Assembly (NCBI GenBank): GCA_958451705.1 | Contig: CAUDRD010000091.1 | Span: 1 to 6,511, forward strand | Length of the DNA: 6,511 nt | Source: an uncultured Oscillospiraceae bacterium | GTDB taxonomy: Bacteria > Bacillota > Clostridia > Oscillospirales > Acutalibacteraceae | Direction of reading: 5' to 3' | Shown here: one piece after another, positions 1 through 6,412 of the stretch | How positions within the stretch are numbered: position 1 is the first letter of the stretch | Layout of the letters: each line of letters begins with the position of its first letter | Translations under genes and position numbers: made by a program | The notes under the pieces: generated by a model | Databases searched by the model: none | The model's input: only the letters and a program-made list of their open reading frames with translations | Told to the model about the DNA's origin: nothing

Positions 1-1
1 T

Positions 2-1150
2 ATTTTCCCCCTTTTAGCGTATCTTCTCTATTCGCTTCTTCGTTATTTTAAAGAGGACTATCCGGAAAAAACCATGTCCTATAAAACGCTGCTGATTAAC
101 GGCATATGTTCCGGACTTGTGTTTTGGTCGAAATTTACCCTTATTGTACCCTGGTTTATCTTTATGGCGGGGCTTTTTATAATACTTGTTTCCCGCAGGC
201 ACATTAAGGAAGCCTTTATAAGCTGTCTCGTATTTTTAGGCGGCACCTTTATACCCACAATTCCTGTGCTCCTTTACTTTGCTTTTAACTCAGCAACAGC
301 CGATTTAATACAAGTATATTTTATTGAAAATATTTTCGGCTACTCACCCACGGTGCAGTCCGATGAGAGTACAATTTTAACCCTTTGGAAAAATCTGAAA
401 CTGGGTATAGAGCGCATAGGTCCGTCAATGGTTTTGGCACTGTTCGGCGGAGCGGGTCTGCTTTTCGTAAAGAAAAGATACCTCCCCGACTGGCGAACTA
501 AAATTATTTTTCCCGTTATGTTTGCAGCTTCCGTTTTAGGTATATACGGAGGCGGAACATCTTATATGTACTATCCGGCGGCACTCATTCCCTATGCTTC
601 TCTCGGAGCTGCGGTGCTGGGCGACGTTATGAAGGAAGGCTGGCAGTACATACCGGAAAAGGCGAAGCCTAAAACGATTTTCACCGCTGCCGTTGCAGCT
701 TCAATGATAATTTCCTTTGCAGCTACTTTTGACGGAAACCGAAATATCTCAATTCTCTTTGAGAAAAAAGAAGATACCGTTCAGTACAGGTTTGCCGAGA
801 TTATAGATTCCGTCCCCAATTCCACCATGATAAATTACGGCTTTCTCGACCACGGCTTTTATATGGCTGCCGATAAGCTTCCGGTCAATAAATACTTTGC
901 GAGAATAAACCTTAAATATGAGGCATATCCGGAAATGTATGAAGGACAGCGAGACGTTGTTAAAAACGGCGAAGCTGATTTTGTAGTTCTTAAAATCAGC
1001 AAGGATTATACCCTTGATTATATTGAGAAAATTTACGGAAGTCTTTTTGACGATTATATTGTCGCAGACGATATGGTATACTATAACGGCGATTCAAAGT
1101 GGGAAAGTCACTATATACTTCTTGTCCACGAAGGCGTCGATTTATATTAA
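2..1150 (+). CDS. Multi-pass membrane protein, possible GT-C type glycosyltransferase (5' truncated)
   Basis: The reading frame is open to the left edge, so the gene is truncated there. The first ATG in frame, at 74, lies in the middle of a membrane protein and is probably internal. About 382 residues are visible. Counting from that ATG, hydrophobic membrane-like segments lie near residues 5-20, 22-40, 47-71, 116-132, 144-160, 165-183 and 201-218. A soluble C-terminal domain of about 140 residues follows, with no further membrane span. Several-span topology, short charged loops, the segment YMYYPAALIPY and a soluble tail fit GT-C type lipid-linked-sugar glycosyltransferases (the ArnT/PMT-like GT39 group). 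Their diagnostic N-terminal acidic loop would be outside the window, so this assignment is inference; another polytopic membrane protein is possible. It ends 12 bases before rsfS and is probably co-transcribed with it, an unusual neighbour since nadD and yqeK are common there in Firmicutes. Confidence 0.6.
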   Translation: MFPLLAYLLYSLLRYFKEDYPEKTMSYKTLLINGICSGLVFWSKFTLIVPWFIFMAGLFIILVSRRHIKEAFISCLVFLGGTFIPTIPVLLYFAFNSATADLIQVYFIENIFGYSPTVQSDESTILTLWKNLKLGIERIGPSMVLALFGGAGLLFVKKRYLPDWRTKIIFPVMFAASVLGIYGGGTSYMYYPAALIPYASLGAAVLGDVMKEGWQYIPEKAKPKTIFTAAVAASMIISFAATFDGNRNISILFEKKEDTVQYRFAEIIDSVPNSTMINYGFLDHGFYMAADKLPVNKYFARINLKYEAYPEMYEGQRDVVKNGEADFVVLKISKDYTLDYIEKIYGSLFDDYIVADDMVYYNGDSKWESHYILLVHEGVDLY

Positions 1151-1162
1151 GGAAGTGAAGAA

Positions 1163-1528
1163 ATGAATACAAAAGAAATTCTTACTGCTGCGGTTAAAGC
1201 TCTCGATGAGAAAAAGGCCATGGATATAAAGGTTATGGAAATAGGCGACCTTACAATTGTTGCGGAGGATTTTGTAATTGCCACAGGTACTTCCACAACA
1301 CACGTTAAGGCTCTTGCCGATGAAGTTGAGTACGCCCTTTCTCAGCAGGGCGTTGAGCCCGACCACATTGAAGGCAAATCAACGGGCTGGATAGTTCTCG
1401 ATTACGAGACTGTTGTTGTGCATGTATTTCTCGGTGAAAGCCGTGAATATTACAATCTCGAGCGTCTTTGGACAGATGCAAAAGAGATTGATATAAAAGA
1501 GCTTATTGGAAATGGGGAGAATAAATAA
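1163..1528 (+). CDS. rsfS: Ribosomal silencing factor RsfS
   Basis: This is a 121-residue protein of the RsfS/DUF143 (Iojap) family, close to the usual family length. Known members bind uL14 on the 50S subunit and block joining with the 30S subunit, lowering translation when nutrients are short. Family hallmarks are all visible: the ADxFVIATGTSTxHVKALADEVE-type block near residues 35-56, GWIVLDYETVVVHVF near 75-89, and REYYNLERLWTDA near 94-106. The ATG at 1163 is preceded by a purine-rich GGAAGTGAAG ribosome binding site at 1151-1160, starting just after the upstream stop codon. The stop codon TAA overlaps the ATG of leuS by one base (TAATG), so the two are likely translationally coupled. 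Pairing of rsfS with leuS is a familiar Clostridia arrangement. The residue usually G in the DYGD motif is E-T here (DYET), a mild variation with no obvious functional meaning. Confidence 0.95.
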   Translation: MNTKEILTAAVKALDEKKAMDIKVMEIGDLTIVAEDFVIATGTSTTHVKALADEVEYALSQQGVEPDHIEGKSTGWIVLDYETVVVHVFLGESREYYNLERLWTDAKEIDIKELIGNGENK

Positions 1529-3936
1529 TGGCATACGATTTTAAAGCGACAGAGAAAAAATGGCAGGATATATGGGAGGAGAAAGGCACTTTCCATGCGA
1601 AAAACGACTATACCCTTCCTAAGTTTTACTGCCTTGTAGAGTTCCCTTATCCTTCCGGACAGGGACTTCACGTGGGACATCCCCGCTCATACACCGCACT
1701 TGATATAGTTGCGAGAAAAAAGAGACTTGAGGGTTACAACGTACTTTATCCCATGGGATGGGACGCTTTCGGACTCCCCACTGAAAACTTTGCAATTAAA
1801 AACCACGTTCATCCGGAAATTGTTACAGCTAAAAATATAGCAAGATTTAAACAGCAGCTTCAGTCCCTGGGATTTTCTTTCGACTGGAGCAGAGAGATAA
1901 ATACAACTGATCCCAGCTACTACAAGTGGACACAGTGGATTTTCCTTCAGCTCTTCAAAAAGGGACTTGCCTATAAAAAAGAGATGGCGGTTAACTGGTG
2001 TACTTCCTGTAAGTGCGTTCTTGCAAACGAAGAGGTTGTAAACGGCGTTTGTGAGCGCTGCGGTTCAGAGGTTGTAAGAAAGGTCAAGAGCCAGTGGATG
2101 CTTAAAATAACCGAGTATGCACAGAGACTTATAGATGACCTTGACGACCTTGATTATATTGAGAGAGTAAAGATTCAGCAGAAAAACTGGATTGGCCGCT
2201 CAACAGGTGCAGAGGTTGACTTTACCGCTTCAACGGGCGATACCCTCACAGTTTACACAACCCGTCCCGATACTCTTTTCGGCGCAACATATATGGTTAT
2301 TTCCCCCGAACATCCTTACATTGAAAAATGGTCAGGTGTTCTTAAGAATATGGACGAAATCCGCGCATATCAGGAAACAGCCGCAAGAAAGTCTGATTTT
2401 GAGCGTACAGAGGTTAACAAGGATAAAACAGGCGTTCGTCTTGAAGGCGTAACTGCAATTAACCCTGTAAACGGCGACGAGATTCCGATTTTTATTTCCG
2501 ACTATGTTCTTGTTTCCTACGGTACAGGCGCTATTATGGCTGTTCCCGCCCATGATACCCGTGACTGGGAATTTGCAAAGAAATTTGATCTTCCCATTGT
2601 TGAAGTTGTCAAAGGCGGTGACGTTCAGAAGGAAGCCTTTACAGACTGTGCAACAGGGGTAATGGTAAACTCAGGCTTCCTTACAGGTATGACCGTTGAA
2701 GAGGCAAAGAAAGCTATTACAAAGTGGCTTACCGATGAGGGCAAGGGCCATGCAAAGGTTAACTATAAGCTTCGTGACTGGGTGTTCTCACGTCAGAGAT
2801 ACTGGGGTGAGCCTATTCCGATAGTCCACTGCGACAAGTGCGGATATGTGCCAATCGACGAGTCAGAGCTTCCCCTTAGACTTCCCAAGGTTGATTCCTA
2901 TGAGCCTACTGAAAACGGCGAATCACCTCTTGCACAGATGACAGACTGGGTAAACACAACCTGTCCTCACTGCGGAGGTCCCGCAAAGCGTGAGACAGAT
3001 ACAATGCCTCAGTGGGCAGGCTCTTCCTGGTACTTCCTTCGCTACTGCGACCCTCACAATGACAAAGCTCTCGCTTCTAAAGAAGCTCTTGAATACTGGA
3101 CACCCGTTGACTGGTATAACGGCGGTATGGAGCACACAACCCTTCACCTGCTTTACAGTCGTTTCTGGCATAAGTTCCTTTATGATATCGGCGTAGTTCC
3201 CACCTCTGAGCCCTACAAAAAGAGAACAAGCCACGGCATGATCTTAGGTTCTAACGGCGAAAAGATGAGTAAGTCAAGGGGCAACGTTGTAAATCCCGAT
3301 GATATCGTAAACGAATACGGCGCAGATACAATGCGTCTTTACGAGATGTTTATAGGCGACTTTGAAAAGGCTGCTCCCTGGAACAACGACAGCATCAAGG
3401 GATGCAGACGTTTCGTTGAAAGAGTATGGGGACTTCAGGATATCCTCTGCGACGGCGAATACAGAGGGGAACTTGAGGCGGATATGCACCGTACAATAAA
3501 GAAGGTAACAGGTGATATTGATGCCCTTAAGTGCAATACTGCAATTGCCGCAATGATGACTCTTCTCAATAAGTTCTATGAGACAGGCAAGGTTACAAAG
3601 GCTGAGCTTCATGACTTTATCATAATTCTAAATCCATTTGCCCCTCACGTTACCGAAGAACTTTGGCAGGTTTGCGGCTTTGAAGGCATGGCAAACGAGC
3701 AAAGATGGCCCACATACGATGAGGATAAGTGCAAGGAGAACGAAGTGGAAATCGTCGCTCAGATTAACGGCAAGGTAAGGGCAAAGCTTACAGTTCCCGC
3801 CGAAATCGAAAGCGCCGAGGCTATCGCTCTTGCAAAGGCAGAGCCCGCAATCGCAAAGGCTATTGAGGGCATGAATATAGTCAAAGAGATCTATGTAAAG
3901 GGCAGACTTGTAAATATTGTAGTAAAACCCATGTAA
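1528..3936 (+). CDS. leuS: Leucyl-tRNA synthetase (class I)
   Basis: This cytoplasmic enzyme attaches leucine to tRNA-Leu using ATP. At 802 residues it is a typical full-length bacterial LeuRS. Visible landmarks in order: the HIGH-type motif HVGH at 48-51 in the Rossmann fold; a zinc-type cluster with Cys158, Cys161, Cys175 and Cys178; the CP1 editing domain from about 225 to 415, with the threonine-rich TTRPDT at 244-249 and the AVPAHDTRD block whose Asp343 and Asp346 match the conserved editing aspartates of Escherichia coli LeuRS; a second CxxC pair set at Cys435/438 and Cys479/482, as in Thermus-type LeuRS; the SSWYFLRY catalytic block; KMSKS at 579-583; then the anticodon-binding helical domain and the C-terminal domain containing QINGKVRAK. 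Nothing essential appears missing, so synthesis and editing should both be active. The ATG overlaps the rsfS stop and has GGGGAG at 1514-1519 as ribosome binding site. No T-box or leader precedes it, so any leucine-dependent control must act upstream of the window. Confidence 0.99.
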   Translation: MAYDFKATEKKWQDIWEEKGTFHAKNDYTLPKFYCLVEFPYPSGQGLHVGHPRSYTALDIVARKKRLEGYNVLYPMGWDAFGLPTENFAIKNHVHPEIVTAKNIARFKQQLQSLGFSFDWSREINTTDPSYYKWTQWIFLQLFKKGLAYKKEMAVNWCTSCKCVLANEEVVNGVCERCGSEVVRKVKSQWMLKITEYAQRLIDDLDDLDYIERVKIQQKNWIGRSTGAEVDFTASTGDTLTVYTTRPDTLFGATYMVISPEHPYIEKWSGVLKNMDEIRAYQETAARKSDFERTEVNKDKTGVRLEGVTAINPVNGDEIPIFISDYVLVSYGTGAIMAVPAHDTRDWEFAKKFDLPIVEVVKGGDVQKEAFTDCATGVMVNSGFLTGMTVEEAKKAITKWLTDEGKGHAKVNYKLRDWVFSRQRYWGEPIPIVHCDKCGYVPIDESELPLRLPKVDSYEPTENGESPLAQMTDWVNTTCPHCGGPAKRETDTMPQWAGSSWYFLRYCDPHNDKALASKEALEYWTPVDWYNGGMEHTTLHLLYSRFWHKFLYDIGVVPTSEPYKKRTSHGMILGSNGEKMSKSRGNVVNPDDIVNEYGADTMRLYEMFIGDFEKAAPWNNDSIKGCRRFVERVWGLQDILCDGEYRGELEADMHRTIKKVTGDIDALKCNTAIAAMMTLLNKFYETGKVTKAELHDFIIILNPFAPHVTEELWQVCGFEGMANEQRWPTYDEDKCKENEVEIVAQINGKVRAKLTVPAEIESAEAIALAKAEPAIAKAIEGMNIVKEIYVKGRLVNIVVKPM

Positions 3937-3944
3937 AATATTTA

Positions 3945-4022
3945 TGATAACCCTTTGACTAAAGCGCATATAGAGGTTGACAAGCCGCTTTTCGTTATAG
4001 TATAATAATCAAAGTGTTATCA
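3945..4022. repeat. 14-base inverted repeat bracketing the rpsU promoter
   Basis: The left arm TGATAACCCTTTGA at 3945-3958 and the right arm TCAAAGTGTTATCA at 4009-4022 are reverse complements except for one position (C3952 against T4015). The arm centres are 64 bases apart, close to six turns of DNA. The promoter -35 and -10 boxes lie between the arms and the predicted transcription start falls in the right arm. A shorter inverted pair, AAAGCG at 3961-3966 and CGCTTT at 3986-3991, is nested inside. It could be a pair of operator half-sites, a large hairpin in leuS read-through RNA, or a remnant of a small inverted-repeat element; the sequence alone does not decide. Confidence 0.6.
3977..4006 (+). 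promoter_or_regulatory. Consensus sigma-A promoter for rpsU
   Basis: A perfect -35 box TTGACA at 3977-3982 and a perfect -10 box TATAAT at 4001-4006 are separated by 18 bases. There is no extended -10 TG. Transcription would start at about 4012-4014, giving a leader of roughly 52-54 bases before the rpsU start codon. A six-of-six match in both boxes suggests strong, growth-linked expression, as suits a ribosomal protein gene. Confidence 0.9.
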
Positions 4023-4048
4023 CTAAATAATAAGACCCCTGCATCAGC

Positions 4049-4058
4049 GGAGGGAGGG
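4049..4058 (+). promoter_or_regulatory. Very strong duplicated ribosome binding site of rpsU
   Basis: GGAGGGAGGG, 7 bases before the ATG at 4066, contains two overlapping Shine-Dalgarno cores. CCCCT at 4036-4040, only 8-18 bases upstream, is complementary to AGGG in this site (T4040-A4051 through C4037-G4054), so the leader could fold and hide the ribosome binding site. The pairing was found by eye and no folding energy was calculated. Confidence 0.75.
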
Positions 4059-4065
4059 AATATAG

Positions 4066-4242
4066 ATGAGTCAGGTTAAAGTTAAAGAGAACGAGTCACT
4101 TGAAAGTGCACTCAGACGTTTTAAGAGACAGACTTCAAGAGACGGCGTCATTCAGGAAGTTCGTAAAAGAGAACATTACGAAAAGCCCTCTGTAAGACGT
4201 AAGAAGAAGTCCGAGGCCGCTCGTAAGCGTAAATACAAGTAA
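4066..4242 (+). CDS. rpsU: 30S ribosomal protein bS21
   Basis: This short gene of 58 codons encodes ribosomal protein bS21, a small basic protein of the 30S platform that sits near the 3' end of 16S rRNA and aids translation initiation. The protein begins MSQVKVKENESLESALRRFK, followed by RKREHYEKPSVRRKKKSEAA and the lysine/arginine-rich tail RKRKYK. This is the complete bS21 family pattern, at the usual length of 57-70 residues. The start is fixed by the strong ribosome binding site at 4049-4058 and by full N-terminal agreement with the family. The gene appears to be monocistronic or nearly so, with its own consensus promoter and an intrinsic terminator 10 bases after the stop. In many Firmicutes rpsU is followed by yqeY, and in Escherichia coli by dnaG-rpoD; neither is present here. 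Confidence 0.97.
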   Translation: MSQVKVKENESLESALRRFKRQTSRDGVIQEVRKREHYEKPSVRRKKKSEAARKRKYK

Positions 4243-4252
4243 GTAAATACAT

Positions 4253-4289
4253 AAGGCGGGCTGCAAAAGCGGTCCGCTTTTTGTGTTTT
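4253..4289 (+). terminator. Intrinsic terminator after rpsU
   Basis: A 9-base-pair stem, GCGGGCTGC at 4256-4264 with GCGGTCCGC at 4269-4277, closes an AAAA tetraloop and contains two G-U pairs. It can be lengthened by A/G-U pairs at its base (4253-4255 with 4278-4280). The T-rich tail TTTTTGTGTTTT follows at 4278-4289. The T tail ends only 19 bases before the yqeG start codon, so the terminator also forms most of the yqeG leader. Confidence 0.9.
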
Positions 4290-4308
4290 ATCAGAGAGGA
4301 GCAATTAA

Positions 4309-4833
4309 ATGAATAAAGCTATGCCCCGTTACCGTTTCAACAGGCTGACGGACATAACACTGGAAGATATTGAAAGAATCGGCGGCAAGGGCCTTTGCCT
4401 TGACGTTGACAACACCACCGCCTACGACTGCTCAAAGGAATTTATTCCCGGCGTGCCCCAGTGGATTGACGACATGAAGGCAAAGGGAATGAAAATGGTT
4501 ATTCTCTCTAACGCAGTGCCTAAAAGAGCAAAGTGGATTTCCGGCGCTCTGGGTATTCCCGCAATCGGAATGTCACTTAAGCCCATGCCCTGGGGATATA
4601 TTAAAGCCGCTAAAATGATGGGTATTAAGTGCTCTGAAATGGTGGTAATAGGCGACCAGCTCTTTACGGATATAAGAGGCGGAAATATAGTGGGAGCAAT
4701 TACGGTTTTTGTAAATCCCGCCCGTAAGGAGACAAGAAACGTAAAGGTTTTCGAGAGCAGAAGAAGACGTGAGAAACCGATTTTAGAAGAATTTGACCGT
4801 ATAAACGGAGTGAAAGCAAATGAAAAAGGTTAA
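4309..4833 (+). CDS. yqeG: YqeG family HAD IIIA-type phosphatase
   Basis: This 174-residue protein has the haloacid dehalogenase phosphatase motifs in order: motif I DVDNT with the nucleophile Asp32 and the acid/base Asp34, motif II LSN with Ser67, motif III Lys91 followed by Pro92, and motif IV GDQxxTD with Asp116 and Asp121. The size and the GDQ..TD..GGN block match the YqeG family (Bacillus subtilis YqeG is about 170 residues), whose substrate is not firmly established. Close relatives of the fold dephosphorylate lipid or sugar phosphates, but a specific activity should not be claimed. The C-terminal tail is rich in Arg and Lys. The start codon follows AGAGGAG at 4295-4301 by 7 bases. Its last 14 bases overlap aroQ. 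No promoter is evident between the rpsU terminator and this gene. Confidence 0.92.
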   Translation: MNKAMPRYRFNRLTDITLEDIERIGGKGLCLDVDNTTAYDCSKEFIPGVPQWIDDMKAKGMKMVILSNAVPKRAKWISGALGIPAIGMSLKPMPWGYIKAAKMMGIKCSEMVVIGDQLFTDIRGGNIVGAITVFVNPARKETRNVKVFESRRRREKPILEEFDRINGVKANEKG

Positions 4834-5254
4834 AATAATAAATGGGCCAAATATTAATCTTACAGGACTGCGTGAGCCTTCCGTTTACGGCAGCGAGACC
4901 CTAAGGGATATCAACGCCATGATAGAGGAAAAAGGCGCTGAAATGGGCTTTCAGTGCGATTTTTTCCAGTCCAACAGCGAAGGCGAGCTTATAAATGAAA
5001 TTCACTCGGTGCTCCTTGGTGGCTATGACGGCTGCGTTATAAACGCCGGAGCTTATACTCATTACAGCTACGCTATCCGTGATGCCATTGCGGCCACTGA
5101 TAAGCCTTTTGTGGAAGTGCATATGTCAAATATCCACGGCAGAGAAGAGTTCCGTCACACCTCAGTTATAGCTCCCGTATGCGTGGGACAGATTGCAGGC
5201 TTTGGAAAGAACAGCTATGTACTTGCTCTCAGAGCACTGGAGGCGATACTGTGA
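4820..5254 (+). CDS. aroQ: Type II 3-dehydroquinate dehydratase
   Basis: This 144-residue cytoplasmic enzyme converts 3-dehydroquinate to 3-dehydroshikimate, the third step of the shikimate pathway. Type II enzymes form dodecamers and use a catalytic tyrosine instead of a Schiff-base lysine. The family pattern is complete: INGPN near residues 7-11, Arg18 and catalytic Tyr23 in the flexible lid (REPSVYG), FFQSNSEGELI at 48-58, NAGAYTHYS with Asn75 and the general acid-base His81, and HMSNIHGREEFR with His101, Arg108 and Arg112. These match the active-site residues known from Mycobacterium tuberculosis AroQ. The ATG at 4820 lies inside yqeG (14-base overlap), with GGAG at 4807-4810 as ribosome binding site. 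No other shikimate gene is in the window. The pairing with an aminopeptidase P gene and efp is the same as in Bacillus subtilis. Confidence 0.97.
   Translation: MKKVKIINGPNINLTGLREPSVYGSETLRDINAMIEEKGAEMGFQCDFFQSNSEGELINEIHSVLLGGYDGCVINAGAYTHYSYAIRDAIAATDKPFVEVHMSNIHGREEFRHTSVIAPVCVGQIAGFGKNSYVLALRALEAIL
5239..5253 (+). promoter_or_regulatory. Ribosome binding site and GTG start of the aminopeptidase gene
   Basis: GGAGG at 5239-5243 is followed after 7 bases by GTG at 5251-5253, which overlaps the aroQ stop TGA (GTGA). This fixes the start over the in-frame ATG at 5179, which lies 72 bases inside aroQ, lacks a similar ribosome binding site and would add an N-terminal tail unlike the family. 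Confidence 0.85.
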
Positions 5255-6312
5255 CAAATCTCCAAAAGCTCTGCAGCTGTTTAAAAGACGGTGAGGGAGC
5301 GCTGATTACAGACGAAATTAACAGGCGATATTTTACGGATTTTCCTTCATCGGACGGTTTTCTCTTTGCCTTTAAGGACGGAGCGGTTTTTGCCACGGAC
5401 AGCAGATATATAGAGGCTGCCCAAAGAAAAATCACAAATTGTCAGGTTCTCGAAACGGGAGTAAATGCAAAGATAAAAGATATAGCGGAAAGTCACGGCT
5501 GCAAGAAAATATATATCCAGTCTGAAATCGTCACTGTTTCACAGCTTAGAAGTTACGAAAATACGCTTTCCGGCTTTGAGATTATAAGCGACGATACATT
5601 GGACAATATAATTTCCGATTTGCGTATGGTTAAAAGCCAGGAGGAAAAGGAAAAGATTATTAAAGCGCAGAGAATTGCCGAAAGAGCATTCGAGCATATC
5701 CTTTCCTTTATAAAGCCCGGTGTTTCCGAAAGGGATATTTCCCTGGAGCTTGACTTTTTCATGCTTAAAAACGGAGCAGAGGCCCTTTCCTTTGAGACAA
5801 TAGCCGTAAGCGGAAAAAATTCTTCAATGCCTCACGGCGTACCGGGAGATAAGAAGGTAGAAAACGGCGATTTTATCACTATGGATTTCGGCGCAGTGGT
5901 GGAAGGCTATCACAGCGATATGACGAGGACTGTGGCGGTGGGCTCAGTGAGCGACAAGCAGCGTGAAATATATAATATTGTTTTAAAAGCTAAAAACGCC
6001 TGTCTTGCCGGTCTTAAAGCAGGAATGACCGGAAAAGAAGCTGACGCTCTTGCAAGGGATATAATTTCCGCAGAAGGTTACGGCAAGTTTTTCGGCCACA
6101 GCACAGGCCACGGAGTAGGGCTTGAAATACACGAAAGGCCAAACCTTTCACCGAGAAACGAAAAGCCTCTCAGAAGCGGCGAGATCGTCACCGTTGAGCC
6201 GGGAATATATCTTCCCGGAGAGTTCGGCGTTAGAATAGAGGATATGGCCTTTATCACCCCTGACGGATGCGAAAACCTTACCGAAGCTCCCGAAGAGCTT
6301 ATAGTGCTCTAA
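5251..6312 (+). CDS. Xaa-Pro aminopeptidase (M24B, aminopeptidase P family)
   Basis: Translated from the GTG start, this is a 353-residue cytoplasmic metallopeptidase predicted to remove an N-terminal residue that precedes proline. An N-terminal creatinase-like domain spans about residues 1-120 and the M24 pita-bread catalytic domain about 128-350. All five metal ligands are present: Asp212 (MDFG), Asp223 (HSDMTRT), His287 (GHSTGHGVG), Glu316 (VEPGIY) and Glu330 (RIED). The helper histidines His195 (MPHG), His283 and His294 are also in place, and the H-x3-H-x6-H spacing equals that of Escherichia coli PepP. The length agrees with short Firmicutes members such as Bacillus subtilis YqhT. It overlaps aroQ by 4 bases and precedes efp. 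That placement is conserved and suggests a shared housekeeping role, but no functional link to EF-P is shown by the sequence. Creatinase or prolidase activity is the main alternative and is less likely given the context. Confidence 0.95.
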   Translation: MTNLQKLCSCLKDGEGALITDEINRRYFTDFPSSDGFLFAFKDGAVFATDSRYIEAAQRKITNCQVLETGVNAKIKDIAESHGCKKIYIQSEIVTVSQLRSYENTLSGFEIISDDTLDNIISDLRMVKSQEEKEKIIKAQRIAERAFEHILSFIKPGVSERDISLELDFFMLKNGAEALSFETIAVSGKNSSMPHGVPGDKKVENGDFITMDFGAVVEGYHSDMTRTVAVGSVSDKQREIYNIVLKAKNACLAGLKAGMTGKEADALARDIISAEGYGKFFGHSTGHGVGLEIHERPNLSPRNEKPLRSGEIVTVEPGIYLPGEFGVRIEDMAFITPDGCENLTEAPEELIVL

Positions 6313-6357
6313 GGTGATTTTAATTGAGTTTTTTTCTTATATTAAAAGGATTTTTGC

Positions 6358-6388
6358 TTTAAGTTCCCTGTAAAAATAGGGACTTGAA
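6358..6388 (+). other. Stem-loop before efp, possible weak terminator
   Basis: AAGT-CCCT (6361-6369, with T6365 bulged) pairs with AGGGACTT at 6378-6385 around an A-rich loop of eight bases. Three weaker pairs (6358-6360 with 6386-6388) extend the stem. Only AATTTTCC follows, so the T tract is poor. It might end aminopeptidase transcripts inefficiently. It also overlaps the putative efp -35 box, so as DNA it may simply sit within the promoter. Confidence 0.4.
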
Positions 6389-6412
6389 AATTTTCCTGTA
6401 ATAGTATAAACT
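6384..6412 (+). promoter_or_regulatory. Putative efp promoter
   Basis: TTGAAA at 6384-6389 (five of six consensus -35 bases) is followed after 17 bases by TAAACT at 6407-6412 (four of six), or after 15 bases by TATAAA at 6405-6410 (five of six). Either would start RNA at about 6415-6420 and give a leader of some 30 bases. This would let efp be expressed independently of the genes before it. Confidence 0.5.

Noticed and set aside
1151..1162. T-box or other riboswitch ahead of rsfS-leuS
   Set aside because: Only 12 bases separate the upstream stop from rsfS, too few for any leader RNA.
1142..1680. Minus-strand frames across rsfS and the leuS start
   Set aside because: Both overlap well-identified conserved genes and show no protein family features.
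2192..2452. Plus-strand frame inside leuS
   Set aside because: It is an alternate frame across the LeuRS editing domain, with no family resemblance and no separate expression signal.
2923..3969. Minus-strand open frames of about 100 codons across leuS (2923-3234, 3274-3612, 3628-3969)
   Set aside because: They lie antisense to strongly conserved leuS coding sequence, are Cys/Leu/Val-rich in the way complements of real genes are, and have no recognisable family pattern.
3937..4022. Intrinsic terminator for leuS
   Set aside because: The outer inverted repeat could form a stem, but the loop would be about 50 bases and no T tract follows the right arm on the + strand.
3945..4022. Miniature transposable element (78 bases with 14-base terminal repeats)
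   Set aside because: No clear target-site duplication flanks the arms and only one copy can be seen. It is kept only as an alternative explanation.
4901..5762. Minus-strand frames across aroQ and the aminopeptidase gene
   Set aside because: They are shadows of conserved coding sequence on the other strand.
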